Positions 22,426 to 37,450 are shown, counted from the stretch's first letter. The stretch: 64,000 nt of DNA from Oscarella lobularis (GCF_947507565.1 NC_089178.1:3038001-3102000), one strand, 5' to 3'. Numbers and translations are program-made. Notes: a model not told the origin generated them from the letters alone.

Positions 22426-25400
22426 ATGGGAGATCAATCGTACAACGCTGTTCCTCCACCCAGCTCGCGTCCGGAACCGTCCAAAACGGACATATCACGA
22501 GACGCGTACGAGGCGGCATTAAAACGAGCGAAGGAGGTGAAGAAACAAGACTTCTTCGGCTCAAAAAATCGCATTTCCCTTCTAGATCGCACGCAATATG
22601 GCCGATTCGAGAGACGGCGACGGTACGAGCCGACGCATTCTGTTGCAATTACTTACCTAAGGTGATTTCAGCGCCGCCTCCGTCTCGAAAAAGAGGTTTC
22701 GAGGAAAGAGCGAGCGAGGAAGAGATGCCACGTGACAAAGGCAAGTTCCCTCTTCGGGGGTCCTATAGTGGATCGCAACGTTTTCTTCTTTCTAGATGGG
22801 GAATCTTCGCCAAAAAAAGAATACTTAGAACTTCACGAAGGTGAAACAGACCGAAAACGAAAAACGTGTCAAAATCGATTCGTTGTAGCACCCGTTCCCC
22901 GCCGATTGGGAAAAATTGATCCGGCCAAGGCTATAGCTGAAGCCAGAGCGAAAGCTGCGATGTTCGTGGCTCAAAGGTACCGTCCCACAGCGCACGCTAA
23001 GCCCGCGCTAAATTGACATTTTGAAAGTCGAGGACAAGTTGTGACTGGAATTGTTTCGGAGGATTTGAAAATTCCGAATAGCTGCGTCGGACTAAGTGAG
23101 TTAATTATTCCTTTTAATTTTTTTGATTGGCATTCCGATGATGGTAAAACTATTTGCTACTCTTGACGGCATGATTGATGATATTAGCCACCAAGATCTC
23201 TGAGGGTCCTTTGACTGCATTTGTCGCAACGGGGGGAAATTATGAACAGCAATAATAAAATACTTATTTTGCTTGTAGTTATTGGCCGAGGTGGCGAAGT
23301 CATATCGAAACTTCAGGCAGAATCTCTCGCTAATATTCAAGTGGCACCAGGTAAAAAATTATTACCTTTAAAAACATTGTAATATTAGCATCTTTTCCTT
23401 TTTTTCAGATGGTCCTATGAGTCAAGCTGAGCGTGATATTAGTATAACTGGAACGCCCGAATCTGTAGAGTAAGTCACCAAAAAATTTTATTAATTAAAA
23501 ATAGACGTGATTTATGATGCCAGAAAAGCAAAGAGAATGATAGCGGAGATCATTGGGGGACGCTGTGTAATTGAAATTTTTTTCCCCAGCGCACATTTTA
23601 CAATTTGTACTTTTTAGGGATTTGGTGACGTGTGCGTTGAAGAAATTTGGGTTCCCGGTCCAAAAGTTGGAATGGTGATAGGAAAAGGAGGAGAGACAAT
23701 AAAAAGATTGCAAGTAAGAAAGAAAGAAAGAAATCCTGGTGGGGATTTCATTGTGCCTCTTCTCTTAGGAGACAGCTGGCTGTCGCATTGTCATTCTTCA
23801 GGAATCGAACGCCATTAACAAAGAGGGAAAACCGCTGAGAATGACGGGTCCTCGCGAAGCAGTCGAAGTACATAATTAGAATTATTTTAAAATTGTCTTC
23901 TATTGTTTTTTTATAGAAAGCGAAGAACATCGTCGAAGACATTTTACGTCAAGGAGACACGGATACAGTCAGTAAAAAAACGACAACAGCAATTAACGTT
24001 CTAATTTTTATACATGAGACAGCCTTCAAGACTTGGTGCTGGCGAAATTCTAATTAACGTGGGCAATATATTTCATTATCGATGATCTTCTTGGGATTGC
24101 TATATTGTGGCAGGTTAAAGTTCCACGGGAGCTAGTCGGCTACGTGATTGGAAAACAGGGGGATAACATTCGAAGAATTCAACAGGAATCGGGCTGCAGA
24201 TGCCACTTCAGTCCAGAGGAAGACGGTCCATTTCGAATGGCCGTTCTGTCGGGATTAGAAGATGGCGTGCGACACGCCGAGCGTATTATTCACGACATGC
24301 TCGACGCAGCTAGTCAGGTAGGTAGATAGAAAGGAAAGGAAAGCCAAAGGTTGTTCTATCATGTGTTTCTTCTAGCGAGGAGGCATGGCAGGACCGCTGA
24401 AACCCGGCATGAAGCAGGTGAACGTGATCGTTCCAGTCAATAAGACCGGTGTCATTATTGGCCGAGGTACAGTCAGATCAAAATGATAGGAAGATGATTT
24501 TGATTATATTTTCTTATTGAATAAGGCGGGGAGACGATTCGTGGAATGCAGCAGCAATCGGGAGCTCACATTGAGTTGAACAAGCAAGAGGATCCCCCCT
24601 CAGCTGGGGATAAATATTTCGTTATAAGAGGTGACGGGTTTTTGTGTCCTTGTGGGAATGTTTTAATTAATTCCCGCTCTCTAAGGCACGGATGAACAGA
24701 TTGCGATTGCGTCGAAGCTTATAAGGGATCGATTAGAGCCGCCACCGGTACTGTACTTTGATTATGCATAATTAATAATTAATATTTTGTTTTTATTAGA
24801 GCGCACCTGGGTACGAATATCGATAATGGTAATGGTTCATTAATAAGTGACCGTCTGTTTCTGGCTCAGATATGACACGCAGCAAATATACAACACGTGC
24901 TATCAGTATGCTTTGACTGCTGGCCAACCGCCCGAAGGTACAACTAAAATTAGCTGCGATTAAATATTGACACTAATTTATGTGTTCTAGCGGCGCACGC
25001 CTACGCGACGTATTATCAGCAATACTACGGTCAAGCCATAGCTGCGGGCATTATTGATCCAAGCCAAATAACGACACCGGGAGCGGAAGGAGCCATGGCA
25101 GCGGCAGGAGCCATGGGAGCGGCAGTGACGCCAGCAGGTGGAGCGCAACAACAGGGAGAAGGAGGAGGAGAAGCGGCACCGGCACCGGCACCGGCACCGG
25201 CGGCGGCAGCGGCAACTGAAGGTGGTCAAGGTGAGAAAAAAACTAATACAGTTAAAATAGTTTTGACGAGGAAGAGTTACCAATTCACGTGCAAAGTGAG
25301 TGGATTTGGTACTTAATCCTCGTCACAACATACACTGTCTTTGTTCACTGGCTTTGTTGGATTCTTGTGTCCAAGCCAGTTACGACGGCATTGACATTGC

Positions 25401-25937
25401 ACAAACCAAAACCCGGTTTTTTTGCTCTTAGGTGATTACTCGGCTCAATGGGCTGAGTACTACCGCCAGATGGGCTATCAAATGCCGGCGGGCAACGAAG
25501 GAGCAGAGAGAGCGACTGCAGAACAATCCAAGCAACAGCAACCACAAGCAGCGGAAGGCCAGGACCCGGCGGCAGCGGCGGCGGCGGCGGCGGCAGCTCA
25601 ACAGTACCAGCAATATCAGCAGCAACAGTATCATCAACAACAGCAACAACAGTATCCGTATCCATACAACGCAGAGGCGGGAGCAGCGCAACAGACGCCA
25701 GGCGGTCCTCCGCCGGGCATGATGCCGCCTCCTCCTCCCGGTCCGCCGCCGCCGCCAATGGCGGCGCCTGGAGCTGAAAAGGTCTGTATTCTATTTTTAT
25801 TAATCTATTTGGGGTGGGGTGGTGTTTTGAAATTTCGGCGTTGGTTGCTTTTGCTCTTTCTGCTTCCCCAGCTAGCGTTAGAATCTATCAAGGCCCCCTT
25901 CCCTATGTGCGATTATTGTTTCTCACAGGCAAACTGA
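22426..25937 (+). CDS. FUBP/KHSRP-family RNA- and DNA-binding protein, four KH domains
   Basis: Multi-exon gene. N-terminal helix RDAYEAALKRAKE joins IARNMADSRDGD, as in far-upstream-element binding proteins. KH1 near 23040-23560 (VIGRGGEVISKLQAES), KH2 near 23625-23940 (PKVGMVIGKGGETIKRLQ, split by an intron, then KAKNIVEDILRQ), KH3 near 24110-24315 (LVGYVIGKQGDNIRRIQQESG) and KH4 near 24385-24750 (GVIIGRGGETIRGMQQQSGA) all keep GxxG loops. The C-terminus is Ala/Gln/Pro-rich with two YM-type motifs, HAYATYYQQYYG and DYSAQWAEYYRQMG, the transactivation signature of FUBPs. The final exon is the codons for A-N with TGA 25935-25937. Likely controls transcription, splicing or mRNA decay. Equally related to FUBP1-3 and KHSRP by eye. 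Confidence 0.9.
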
Positions 25938-26334
25938 ATGGTGATTGTATATGCTGATGTCTGTGTTAGAATATTCTATCTTCTCTCCATCGCTCCTTGG
26001 AAGAAAGGAGACCGAACCGGACGTATCAGCTGCACTCAGGTTAATGGTTGTTGTTATTGTTTTTTTGCTGTGTTTTAGATATCTCGCTCAGTGCAAGAGC
26101 GGAAGTAGTTAGTAAGAATGTGGTAAAATGTATTAGGAGTAGAATGTGTACATGCAACTTCTGCAGCCATTCACTTGTTGAAGCAAAGCGTTTCTTGTAC
26201 AGCAGCTATACTCGTCTTGCGTGCTACGCAGGTACAGCCGCCCTTTACCGACGCGTGGATGAAGATGAAAGATGACTTTTGGGGGTTTTTAGTTTTTAAT
26301 TAAGTTAGTAGCAAATTATAGTAGGCGCATATTA

Positions 26335-26392
26335 CGCGCGCGTGAGTGCCAGCCTGGAAGCTCGTCAAGACTGAGCTCTGCTCACGCGCGTG
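26335..26392. repeat. Inverted repeat with 10-base arms
   Basis: The arms CGCGCGTGAG and CTCACGCGCG can pair around about 36 bases that themselves contain GAGCTC. It lies about 400 bases after the FUBP-like stop, so it could be a 3'-UTR structure or a protein-binding palindrome. Confidence 0.6.
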
Positions 26393-26519
26393 CAACGTTG
26401 CAGGTGTTCTAGTGCAAGTTTCGTCGCAGATAGGGCTACAAGTGAAATGTAGGGGAGGTTATGCGCAAATTTTTATTCAATAAATTCCCGTATGTAAAAT
26501 TTCACTGACGTTTTTTGAC

Positions 26520-27130
26520 GCTTGGGAGGTGGAGAGCTATACTCCTCCCCCTCCTGCTCGTCTCCCCCAGATGGAGGAGACAAGGCTCGCCCACCTCCCC
26601 CCAATGGGGGAGGCGAGCCGGCGCTCCTCCATTGTCCTCGACGTCTTCTTAGGCGCTCCTTGTCCTCTTCTCAACTCACTCCCATTGAGGAGAGTGAGCA
26701 GGGACCTAACTTCCCCCCAGGTCCAAGGGGTGTGACATGCTCCCATGCCATCCAGGGCGACTTTCACCCAAGTCGCAAGGAGGAGAGCACATTAGACGAG
26801 TTAACCTCCAGCTCCCAAGGAGGTGGGATCACCCAATCATCCCGCAGGTTAAGGCCTTCAGTATACCCCTTTAAGGCCCAAAGGGGGTACCCTCGCCACC
26901 GGGGCACGGGGGGAGTCATTAACCCAAGACCCGGGAGGACCGCGATTTTGCCCACAGCGTCTTGCCCAAGTGGGGGATGGTAGTTATCACTCGTACCACC
27001 AAGAGTAGGGCCGCTCTATCGCCCCGGCAGAGGTGCGGCCTCTTTTCGCTCTCGGCCCAGAGGGATGGCTGCGTCTGCCTCGTCGGATTGGGAGAACGAC
27101 TACACGACAAAACAATTGACGCGGGGAAAA
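26520..27130. repeat. GC-rich block of consecutive small inverted repeats
   Basis: At least seven short stem-loops occur in a row: 26583-26619 (GGCTCG...CCTCCCCC / GGGGGAGGCGAGCC), 26676-26699 (CTCACTC/GAGTGAG), 26702-26723 (GGACCT/AGGTCC), 26758-26776 (GCGACTT/AAGTCGC), 26804-26824 (ACCTCC/GGAGGT), 26861-26890 (ACCCCTTT/AAAGGGGG) and 27030-27042 (AGAGG/CCTCT). Composition is unlike the AT-rich flanks. A 7-base direct repeat TTGACGC occurs just before (about 26514) and at the end (about 27116), which could be a target-site duplication. No reading frame looks genuine. A structured RNA or an inserted non-autonomous element are both possible. Confidence 0.5.
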
Positions 27131-27702
27131 TCAATAATAAATACCTCGAAAATTAAAGCTTCCGTTTCATCAAGGATTTCATCGTCAGGGAAAGAAACAG
27201 GTGATTGCGGCTCTTGACTGATTGTTGCGTGCAGGCCCAGGCGAGACTGGCGCTCACCACGTGCCGGATGAGAGGAAAGGGGCCCCTCTTCGCTCTCCTG
27301 AGCGTTTTGCGTGGCTCAGATGCAATCGTTTGCAACGTTTGCAACGTATCATCCCACATAAAAAGAGCACGCGAAACCGAAGGCGCCGAAGAGAAGAGAA
27401 CATCGAGGTCCGGCCCCCTCGATGCCCACAAGCCTGTTTTGCAGAAAAGCAATTATGCTTATCTTTTTAGCCACGGCGGCGGCCTCGACGACGTCTAGTT
27501 TTGTTCTTTTCTTCGTCGCTCGCGATTCGGCGCAGTGGCAGGCGCGTGACTGCTATCTGTTGCCCGTATAGCCTTGGTTTTTCTAAATAGGTACTGTAGT
27601 TGGGAAAAAATTTCGATTGACTTTTCATGTTGAATAAAACAAAGAGAACAACAAATTCTTTATTTAATGACTCGCTCAGCTAACTAATTGCCAAATATGA
27701 CG

Positions 27703-30700
27703 TTAGAATTTGGTACCTGCTGCTTCTTCGGCTGCATGAAATTCTTCCGATTCGAGAAAGCGCTTGTAGCTATCTCTCTCCATTAGATGAAATATCGCTC
27801 TCTGTGCTTGATTGAACATCGTATAAGACGGATTATCCAAAAATGGAAGAACGCTTTTCCTTGTTTCGGCGTCAATATTTACCTACGCACCCTATTATTC
27901 CAAATATCTAGATGCCACCTACGTCCACCTACTTCCATGGGAGCGTCCAAGGCGATATATTTAGAGAATATTTCCTTGGCCTTGTGCTCGAGTTCGTGCC
28001 GCTTTAATTGCTTCATCTCCTCGCAAGCCGTCCAAAACAGAACGTTCTCTTCGCTGAACTCCGATTCGAGGAAACGACGAAACAAATCGAGTCCGTCTGG
28101 ACGACAATTGAAGAAAAAAAGGTAAAAGACTCTTTGTACTGTACCTTGATTGGCCAGCAGAGCATCAAACGACGTTCTCCACTTCTCAATTGTCTCCGGA
28201 GTGACATTCGGCGGCGGCGGCGGCAAACGACTCTCGACCAACGGAGACTCGGCTGCCGAAGCGAACGAGTGACGACGCTTCTGCATTCTCGATTTGAACG
28301 GGTGTCGATCGAAACTATAAAGAAAAGGCAGCCAAGTCAAAAAAAAAAAAACAAGACTCCCCCCCCCCCCCCCCCCCCCCCCCCCGGGCCGTCAAGCACG
28401 AACAGGCTCAAGTGTCGATAAAGAAGACTCTTTCCCCCCTTTCGATCCCTCGTCGGCGACGACGGTTCGGACGACGGCGCCGACGATGCGACCGAGTGAA
28501 GCGATTCGAGCGACGAAACGGAAAGGGGACGCGTCCGATTCCTATGAGCGGTTCGCGTCGCCGGGCCGACGTAGAGTTGAGGTGCCTTCTGTACGAGTCG
28601 CAGCTGCTGTTCTCGCTCCCACAGACGAAGATCCTCTTCCGGAGACGTGATCGAGACGACAGGCATGGTGCGAAAGTTCTGACGGAATAAATAGAAAGGC
28701 GTTTCCCTACGTCACGGTGTCGCAGCGCCGCCCGAACATTTTACCTTTAGATTCGTTTTCCGGCGTATGTTCGATACGCCTTTGGCTCGTTCGTCGATCA
28801 GACGTCGCCACGTTTCCTTTTCCTTTAGACTGGGCGCTTTCATCTGATGGCTCGCTTTCCACGAAGCGGTGGCTAGTTTTTCGTCACCGCTTCTCTATAG
28901 AGAGGACAACTAACTAGTGCTCCAGAGTATACGTGTCGCATATATGTACCTCAACGACAGTGATACAAAATTCCGTAGCTAATATTAGTATTTTAGTTCA
29001 GAGAACTCCCCCCGATATATGCGTCATTCTCACGTTCCACAGAGTTGAAATCTTGCACCATTGCAGATGTCATGTCGACAGGTGAATCGGTCACGACGTA
29101 GAGACCGTCTTCTCGTCGCGTAAATAATAGTATGTCCGTAAAGAGTAGCGCGTGAACCTTGCAATTAAGTAGCGTGGATGCATCGACGAGAAGCGACTAG
29201 ACTTTTGCTCACCTTTCTCGGCTTTCTCTTTTTTCCTTCGACTTTTACGAGATCTCCCGAATGCAGGAGCGATCGTCCAGGAACGCATAAGTCGATTTTC
29301 TACGTACGTAGTCTATGGATCAATTGGGAAAAATGTTTCAGTATATTCACACCTGAACGCCTGGCAAGAAAATCAAATGCTTCTCAATTGTTCTTAGCAT
29401 CTCGTAGGCATCTCTATCCACTCCGTCAGTAACGGCAATCTTCGACTCGGCAAGAGCTGCTCGAAAACAAAAGAAAGGTGACGTGAATTAATTAATTAAT
29501 TATACTAACATTCGACGCAAGATAGAAGAGAATGTTGATCGGGATGATATGTCGGTGTATTGGCCATCATCCGTCTCAGCAAACTACGCAACTTTCCCAG
29601 GTACTAACAATAAGAAATAGTCAAATCTCCTCAAAGGAAGGAGAATCATACCTCCAATGGTAACATCACAAACTCGTCAATGGTTGGCTGCCCCTCATTC
29701 AGTGGCGGCTCTTCCAAGAATTCGACAAAGTCCGGCTGAAGACGCCGAAGAGAAAGCTCGAGCTCCGCTTGAGTTTTTCCCTGCTCATAGATGTCGTACA
29801 ATTGACCAATTTCACCGATCTATATAAGAAAAACGACGGTGCAAACGTTTCTTTTAGATACGTCGTCTAAAAATCGAGTACCTTCGCTTTATAGATGTCT
29901 CCGACGGCGAGAATGTAAAACGGATGCTCGGCTTCTCGTAAGTGAAAAGGTTTGCGTCGACTCTTCAACTGCTTTAGAATGCCCGTCGACAAACGCAAGA
30001 GCTAAAAGAAGAAGAAATCCTAATGCGTACACTTGAAGATCATTTTATTTTTTCCTAACTTGATCAATATTTCCAAACATGAGACGATGCTCCTCCTGAT
30101 CGAGCATGTGTTGACGTAACGGTTTCGAATAGCGCTTTTTAAAATGAAGTTGTGTGCGAGGTAACGGGTATTTCTGCTCTATTGCACCTCTATTCCAAAG
30201 TGAAGACTCGCGACGTATCTCTTTTCCCAACGCACCAGTTCCAGAATAGCCTTAGTATAGATCATCTCGCGCTCGTCAAGAAAAAAAAACCGATGCGAAA
30301 TCTTACCTCCTGACGGTTCTGTTCAAGCGGCGAGATTTCCTACAGAACGACAAAGTCTTTTATTACAGGGGCCATTTTTGGAGCGTAATAGTGTGGAAGT
30401 AAAATGTGCCTCTAGCTCTCACATTCCAACTGATGTATCCTCGAAACGGCTTTTGCGGCGTGGCAACCCTGTCGTCTTCCCCGCCACTTTCACCGGTAGT
30501 CGAACTCCTCCTCCTCCTTCTCCTCTTCAACGTATCGTATCCTGAACCGACTCCACTCCCACTCAAGTCTTCCGCTTGGGCCGACGACGTCGTCGTCGTC
30601 GTCGTACTGGCCGGCGGAGACGGCGGCGGCGACAGTGGTGACGACGACAACGGTCTCTGAATCAATAACCGGATGCTTCCCGGACAACTTCTACGCGCCC

Positions 30701-31960
30701 GCGTCATATATGACGACAATTCAACTATTAATTAATAGGTAACCGTATCATTGATAGGACGTCCTCTTTCTTCGCTTGAGCGACGCTCTTGTCGTCCACT
30801 TGGAGTATTCGATCGCCCCGTAAAATGCCAGCCAATTGGGCTGGCAAATTGTCCTCGACTTTGGTAATGACTACCGGGCAAGATCCGCCTACGGAGAAGC
30901 CATATCCACCCACAGGCGATCGACTGAGAAGGATCTAGAGAGAAATTCCCCAAACGGTACACGTGGTACATCGTCTATCTAGTATCACTATTTTTGTCGG
31001 CAACCAAGCTGAATCATCAGGAATTGTTGTCGCGGATTCTACGCAAGCTAAAAGTAGCAAGCAAATTAAATAATATAATTCTGACCTTGTTCTGGCTTGC
31101 TAGAATTTTCTTCGTTTTCCACGGGTACATTTTGACATCTTCCTTCGCCATCGGGCAACAGATGATACCAGCCCTCGTAACGCTACTCGTAAATCATGTC
31201 ACGTGAATATTAGAATCCAATCCTTTCTTCTCACTCTCGTTTTACTGTCAAGTATCTCTTTAAAACCGAACGACATGGATCCAATAAGTTCGTTTCTATA
31301 AAAAATTCTTTCGATGTGACGTCAAAAAATATTGATTTTTCTGACCGAGACGCCCTGTCTCGTTTCCATAGAGAGACGTAGAGCCGAAAATGTCCGCGCT
31401 CTCCTTTGGGCAGTCCGCTATATTAATTATTATGCAGATGATTCGCTCAAAGATCGTCGCAGTTCTCTCACTAGCTAAACTGTTCCTTGAAAACGTAAGC
31501 CGTTTTGCCGCTACAGACTTTAGACTTCTGTTTCGTCGACTTGTTTTCGTCGGGAAGAACGTAGAGCTTCGATCGGAAAAGGAGAAACTAAGAGTTCGAA
31601 GAAGGCTCTGACCGCAATATACCTTTACGTAGCAGCTCGGCGCCTTCTTTTCGGCTAATTGCAAGGATCGAGCTTCGTTTACTGGACGCACAGAAGGAGA
31701 ATTAGGTCAGCGTCGCCGTTTTGGGAGCTGCCACGCCTCCCCGGCGTAATCGAGCGAGCGCTCGACGTCGTTTCGACTCTCACCCGTTACGTATAGGTTT
31801 TCCTTTCGCTCTTGCACGCATAGGTGCAGTTGACCTAGCGAATGCGTCGCTGTAACGGAGCGGGAGATGGTGAAAACGAGTCCGTCGTACCTTTGGAACG
31901 GGACGAGGGCCCCTTTCCGGGACTTCGAAGACGATACATGGACTAGACGAGAGATTGGAG
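27703..31960 (-). CDS. RGS3-like C2-PDZ-DH-PH-RGS protein (G-alpha GAP plus Rho GEF)
   Basis: I read one gene from about 31960 to TAA at 27705. C2 (31860-31090): GQLHLCVQERKENLYV, SCYVK joined to LYVLPDENK, NELIGSMSFGFKEIL, GWYHLLPDGEGRCQNVPV. PDZ (30945-30740): GGYGFSVGGSCPVVITKVE, joined to SCPGSIRLLIQRPL. Pro/Thr linker with RRRRRR. DH (30290-29490): YTKAILELVRWEKRYVASL to FVMLPLEYLGKLRSLLRRMM. PH (29440-28740): HALLFTDILLFTRREDG, then MKAPSLKEKETWRRLI. RGS (28240-27740): SEENVLFWTACEEMKQLK and NPSYTMFNQAQRAIFHLM. The PH and RGS exons join in frame (NLK|NFRTMPVVSITSPEED; intron about 28680-28743). C2, PDZ and PH match vertebrate RGS3, which lacks a recognised DH. The exact join across the poly-G intron and the 5' exon are unresolved. 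Confidence 0.85.
28359..28385. repeat. 27-base C homopolymer (G on the sense strand of the RGS3-like gene)
   Basis: An unbroken run of 27 C, preceded by a run of 13 A at 28340-28352, lies inside the intron before the RGS domain exon. On the transcribed RNA this is poly-G, which can form G-quadruplexes. Its length may be unreliable in the assembly. Confidence 0.9.
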
Positions 31961-32050
31961 TCGTAGAAAGCGTTCGTAACCGTCAGGACAAGTCGCGTGC
32001 GTCGAGACGTCGAGATACGCTGCACCACGCCCCCCACGCATCTAAATGTC

Positions 32051-35224
<3,174 letters not shown>

Positions 35225-35282
35225 TTGCGCGGAGGAGAAAAGGCGCAGAAAAACACGCAGATTTGCGCAATTTGCCCGCCCC
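35225..35282. promoter_or_regulatory. Divergent promoter region, ABCF1 / short basic frame
   Basis: 58 bases lie between the ATG of ABCF1 and the ATG at 35283. The content is TTTGCGC repeats without a clear TATA box. Inferred shared promoter, valid only if the plus-strand frame is real. Confidence 0.35.
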
Positions 35283-35564
35283 ATGTCGAAGCGAAAACCG
35301 GAACCGGAGCTGCTTGCGAAGATACGCGAACGCTACGAGGACACGTCGCTAGTGATATTCCGCGAGCGCGAACGCGCACGAAAAAAAAGTCGAAAAAAGA
35401 AGTCGAAGTCGAACGACGACGCAGTCGTTCCGTCGACACCTCGCTCGAGTGACGAGACAGCCGCCAATCAAATAGGAGAAGAAGCCAAAATCCGCCAATC
35501 AAGCGGAAGCGACGAACCAATCAAAAACGAGACAGTTCAGTCAGCGCTGTGCGCCATTTTATGA
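35283..35564 (+). CDS. Short basic protein, hypothetical
   Basis: A 93-codon frame with a good ATG context (GCCCCATGTCG). The protein starts MSKRKPEPELLAKIRERYED, has an Arg/Lys-rich helix (FRERERARKKSRKKKSKS) and then a Ser/Glu-rich tail. No family is recognised. It could be a complete small nuclear protein or the first exon of a longer gene, though none continues convincingly before TADA1. The region after the stop (35570-35700) is very GC-rich and non-coding. Confidence 0.4.
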   Translation: MSKRKPEPELLAKIRERYEDTSLVIFRERERARKKSRKKKSKSNDDAVVPSTPRSSDETAANQIGEEAKIRQSSGSDEPIKNETVQSALCAIL

Positions 35565-35756
35565 GCACAAGACGCCGCCGGCGCCGCCATCGAGGCCCGC
35601 GGCTGCGGCGAGGCGGCGAGGGGCGGAGAGACATTCGAGGCGTCGAGACCCCATCTGAACGGGCGCGAGACGCGGCGCGGCGAGAGAGACCGCATTTTAC
35701 CGCTTACCTAAACTAATTGTTAATATAATACCATAAATACTTTCGAGACGGATAAT

Positions 35757-37287
35757 CTATACGACGGTCGTCTGCTCGTCGCCTTCGATATTTTTCCACA
35801 GCGTCGCCCGCGCGACGTCGTCGCGACTGGAGTGCCACAACTTGGCGAGCAACCTTTCCATGTTTCCGGCGTAGACGACGGTCGCCGGCAACAGTCGTTT
35901 GTCTATCTGTTATAGTAGTCATTGAAACGAACTCCTCCCCCTCCCTTTCCCTCTTCTAACACGTACCATTAGCGCTGTTCTCAGTTCGCTTAGGCTGACG
36001 GGGCTGTCTCGCGTTTGGTCCCACTTTTTGTTTGATGACAAAATGCTGGCAATTTCGTTTTCGACTGATTGCGTTCTTCTGTAATTGCAATTATTATTAT
36101 TATGCATTTGGCTGTCACGCGTCGAAATGTTCTGACCTTTCGGATAGGGTTGGTCTTGAGTAATTCCAGGTGAACGAATGCTGAAAGCGGCCTTTTTTTA
36201 ATTGGCACGTCTTTCGGTGACTTATTGCCGAAGAAAGTAGGTTTTTCAGTACGACCTGCATCCAATCACAACTTAGATGATTCCATAAACCAACTTCTTT
36301 TACTGGCCTCCACTGCCTGTGATACAAAATGAGCCACTTCATCAGCAATGCCATCTAATCCCATATCGAGAACACATAGAAGCAGGCGACCGTATAATGA
36401 AGGAGCATCGGGTAGAAACAGATCTTGGCTACAGAGAGGTATCTGCCTCGCCAAGCGGTAATCTAGACGTTGAAGCATATTAGACAGAAGAAGATGACAC
36501 TATCTATTTACCCTATGAAAAAAATATATCACTTCATTTCATGTACACTAATAATACTCAATACCTTATGACTACTGACTTCAGTTACAAAACGCATTGG
36601 CGAGACAGGAACAAAGAGCGACTAAAAAAAAAGAAAAGAAAAAAGTACAGTTCGATACGAAGAAAGTCTAGTCTTGTCTTACTTCAATTTGTGTAGCACT
36701 TGATGCCAGCGCGAGACGTTTTCTTGGCCTTCTTTCGGCTGATACCGGCGTCTTAGGCGACGTAATGGGAGAACTTCGGTCCCAATCTTCGGGAGAGCTC
36801 GACATTTGAGATCCTGACGTCATTGCCACTGCTGTTGCTACTAGATATATACAATCCAAATTCAAATTCAAATTCAAATTCTTTCTCTAAATCGGCAGAC
36901 CTCGCGAGCTTTGACCGGTTTGATGTTTTTGACATTTAGCCAAAAGAGCCAGGATAAAATCGTTGTGTAATCGAACTGAGAGTTCGCTGTTTTATTTACG
37001 CCCACAGTATAAATACAGGAACAACTCACCGTTCGAATCTCCCAGCAAGAGCCGAGCCTTTTCGTCGAATTCGCTTTTCGTGATCTACGGGGGTGCACCT
37101 TTCGTGTCACGGATCTGTCTTTCTTGCTCGGCTGACCTTTTGCCTGTACCATTGTTTGAGCGTGCTCCAGTAGCTAGACCGATCACTGCTATGTGCGCTA
37201 CGTCAACGAGAGAGCTATTCAACGTACGCCTGGACGTCTGCCCCGAGAGAGTCGACCAGTTTCTGCTTGGACGCGGCGATATCCATG
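35757..37287 (-). CDS. TADA1: TADA1/Hfi1-type subunit of SAGA
   Basis: SAGA transcription coactivator subunit. Exon 1 starts MDIAASKQKLVDSLGADVQA at 37287 and joins YWSTLKQWYRQK after a 50-60-base intron; the next exons read SEFDEKARLLLGDSN and RLHNDFILALLAKCQKH, the conserved Hfi1 start. The middle has a basic Ser/Pro linker (TPVSAERRPRKRLALASS), then PLCSQDLFLPDAPSLYGRLLL and GLDGIADEVAHFVSQAVE, matching the LCS...LP...GR and EEAV helices of TADA1. The C-terminus has LLPATVVYAGNMERLLAKLWH and ends DEQTTVV (TAG, 35759-35757). Small size and motif order fit human TADA1, with a shorter tail. Confidence 0.85.
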
Positions 37288-37450
37288 TTTGCGACAGTAG
37301 GGGAAATTGTCGATCATGCGCACGAGTGCGCGGGTATTGCCGGGTAAAATATTTTTTCGCAGTAAACCCCACACAATTTATTGCTATCTAAAATCTACAA
37401 CTCCGAACGGCCTTAGTCTTCTACGCAGGAGTTTTCTCGTTCTATCTAAG

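Larger units (their letters stand above)
25938..27702. other. Non-coding interval between FUBP-like and RGS3-like genes
   Basis: It begins as the FUBP-like 3' UTR. Open frames exist (for example 26048-26275 and 27205-27498 on the plus strand) but they lack domain signals and splice context. It contains the inverted repeat at 26335-26392 and the GC-rich hairpin block at 26520-27130, listed separately. The last 40 bases are the RGS3-like 3' flank. Confidence 0.6.

Noticed and set aside
26522-26983. 153-codon plus-strand open frame in the GC-rich hairpin block
   Set aside because: Composition is Ser/Pro/Gly as expected from GC-rich inverted repeats, frames are open on both strands and there is no domain or splice context.
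27703-28666. A separate small RGS-only gene starting at the ATG at 28666
   Set aside because: The exon carrying this ATG is preceded by a good splice acceptor and continues in frame from the PH-domain exon, so it is internal.
37085-37372. Continuous minus-strand frame over the TADA1 5' region
   Set aside because: It runs across real introns in another frame; the TADA1 exons (MDIAASKQ, YWSTLKQWYRQK) are supported by family motifs and splice sites.
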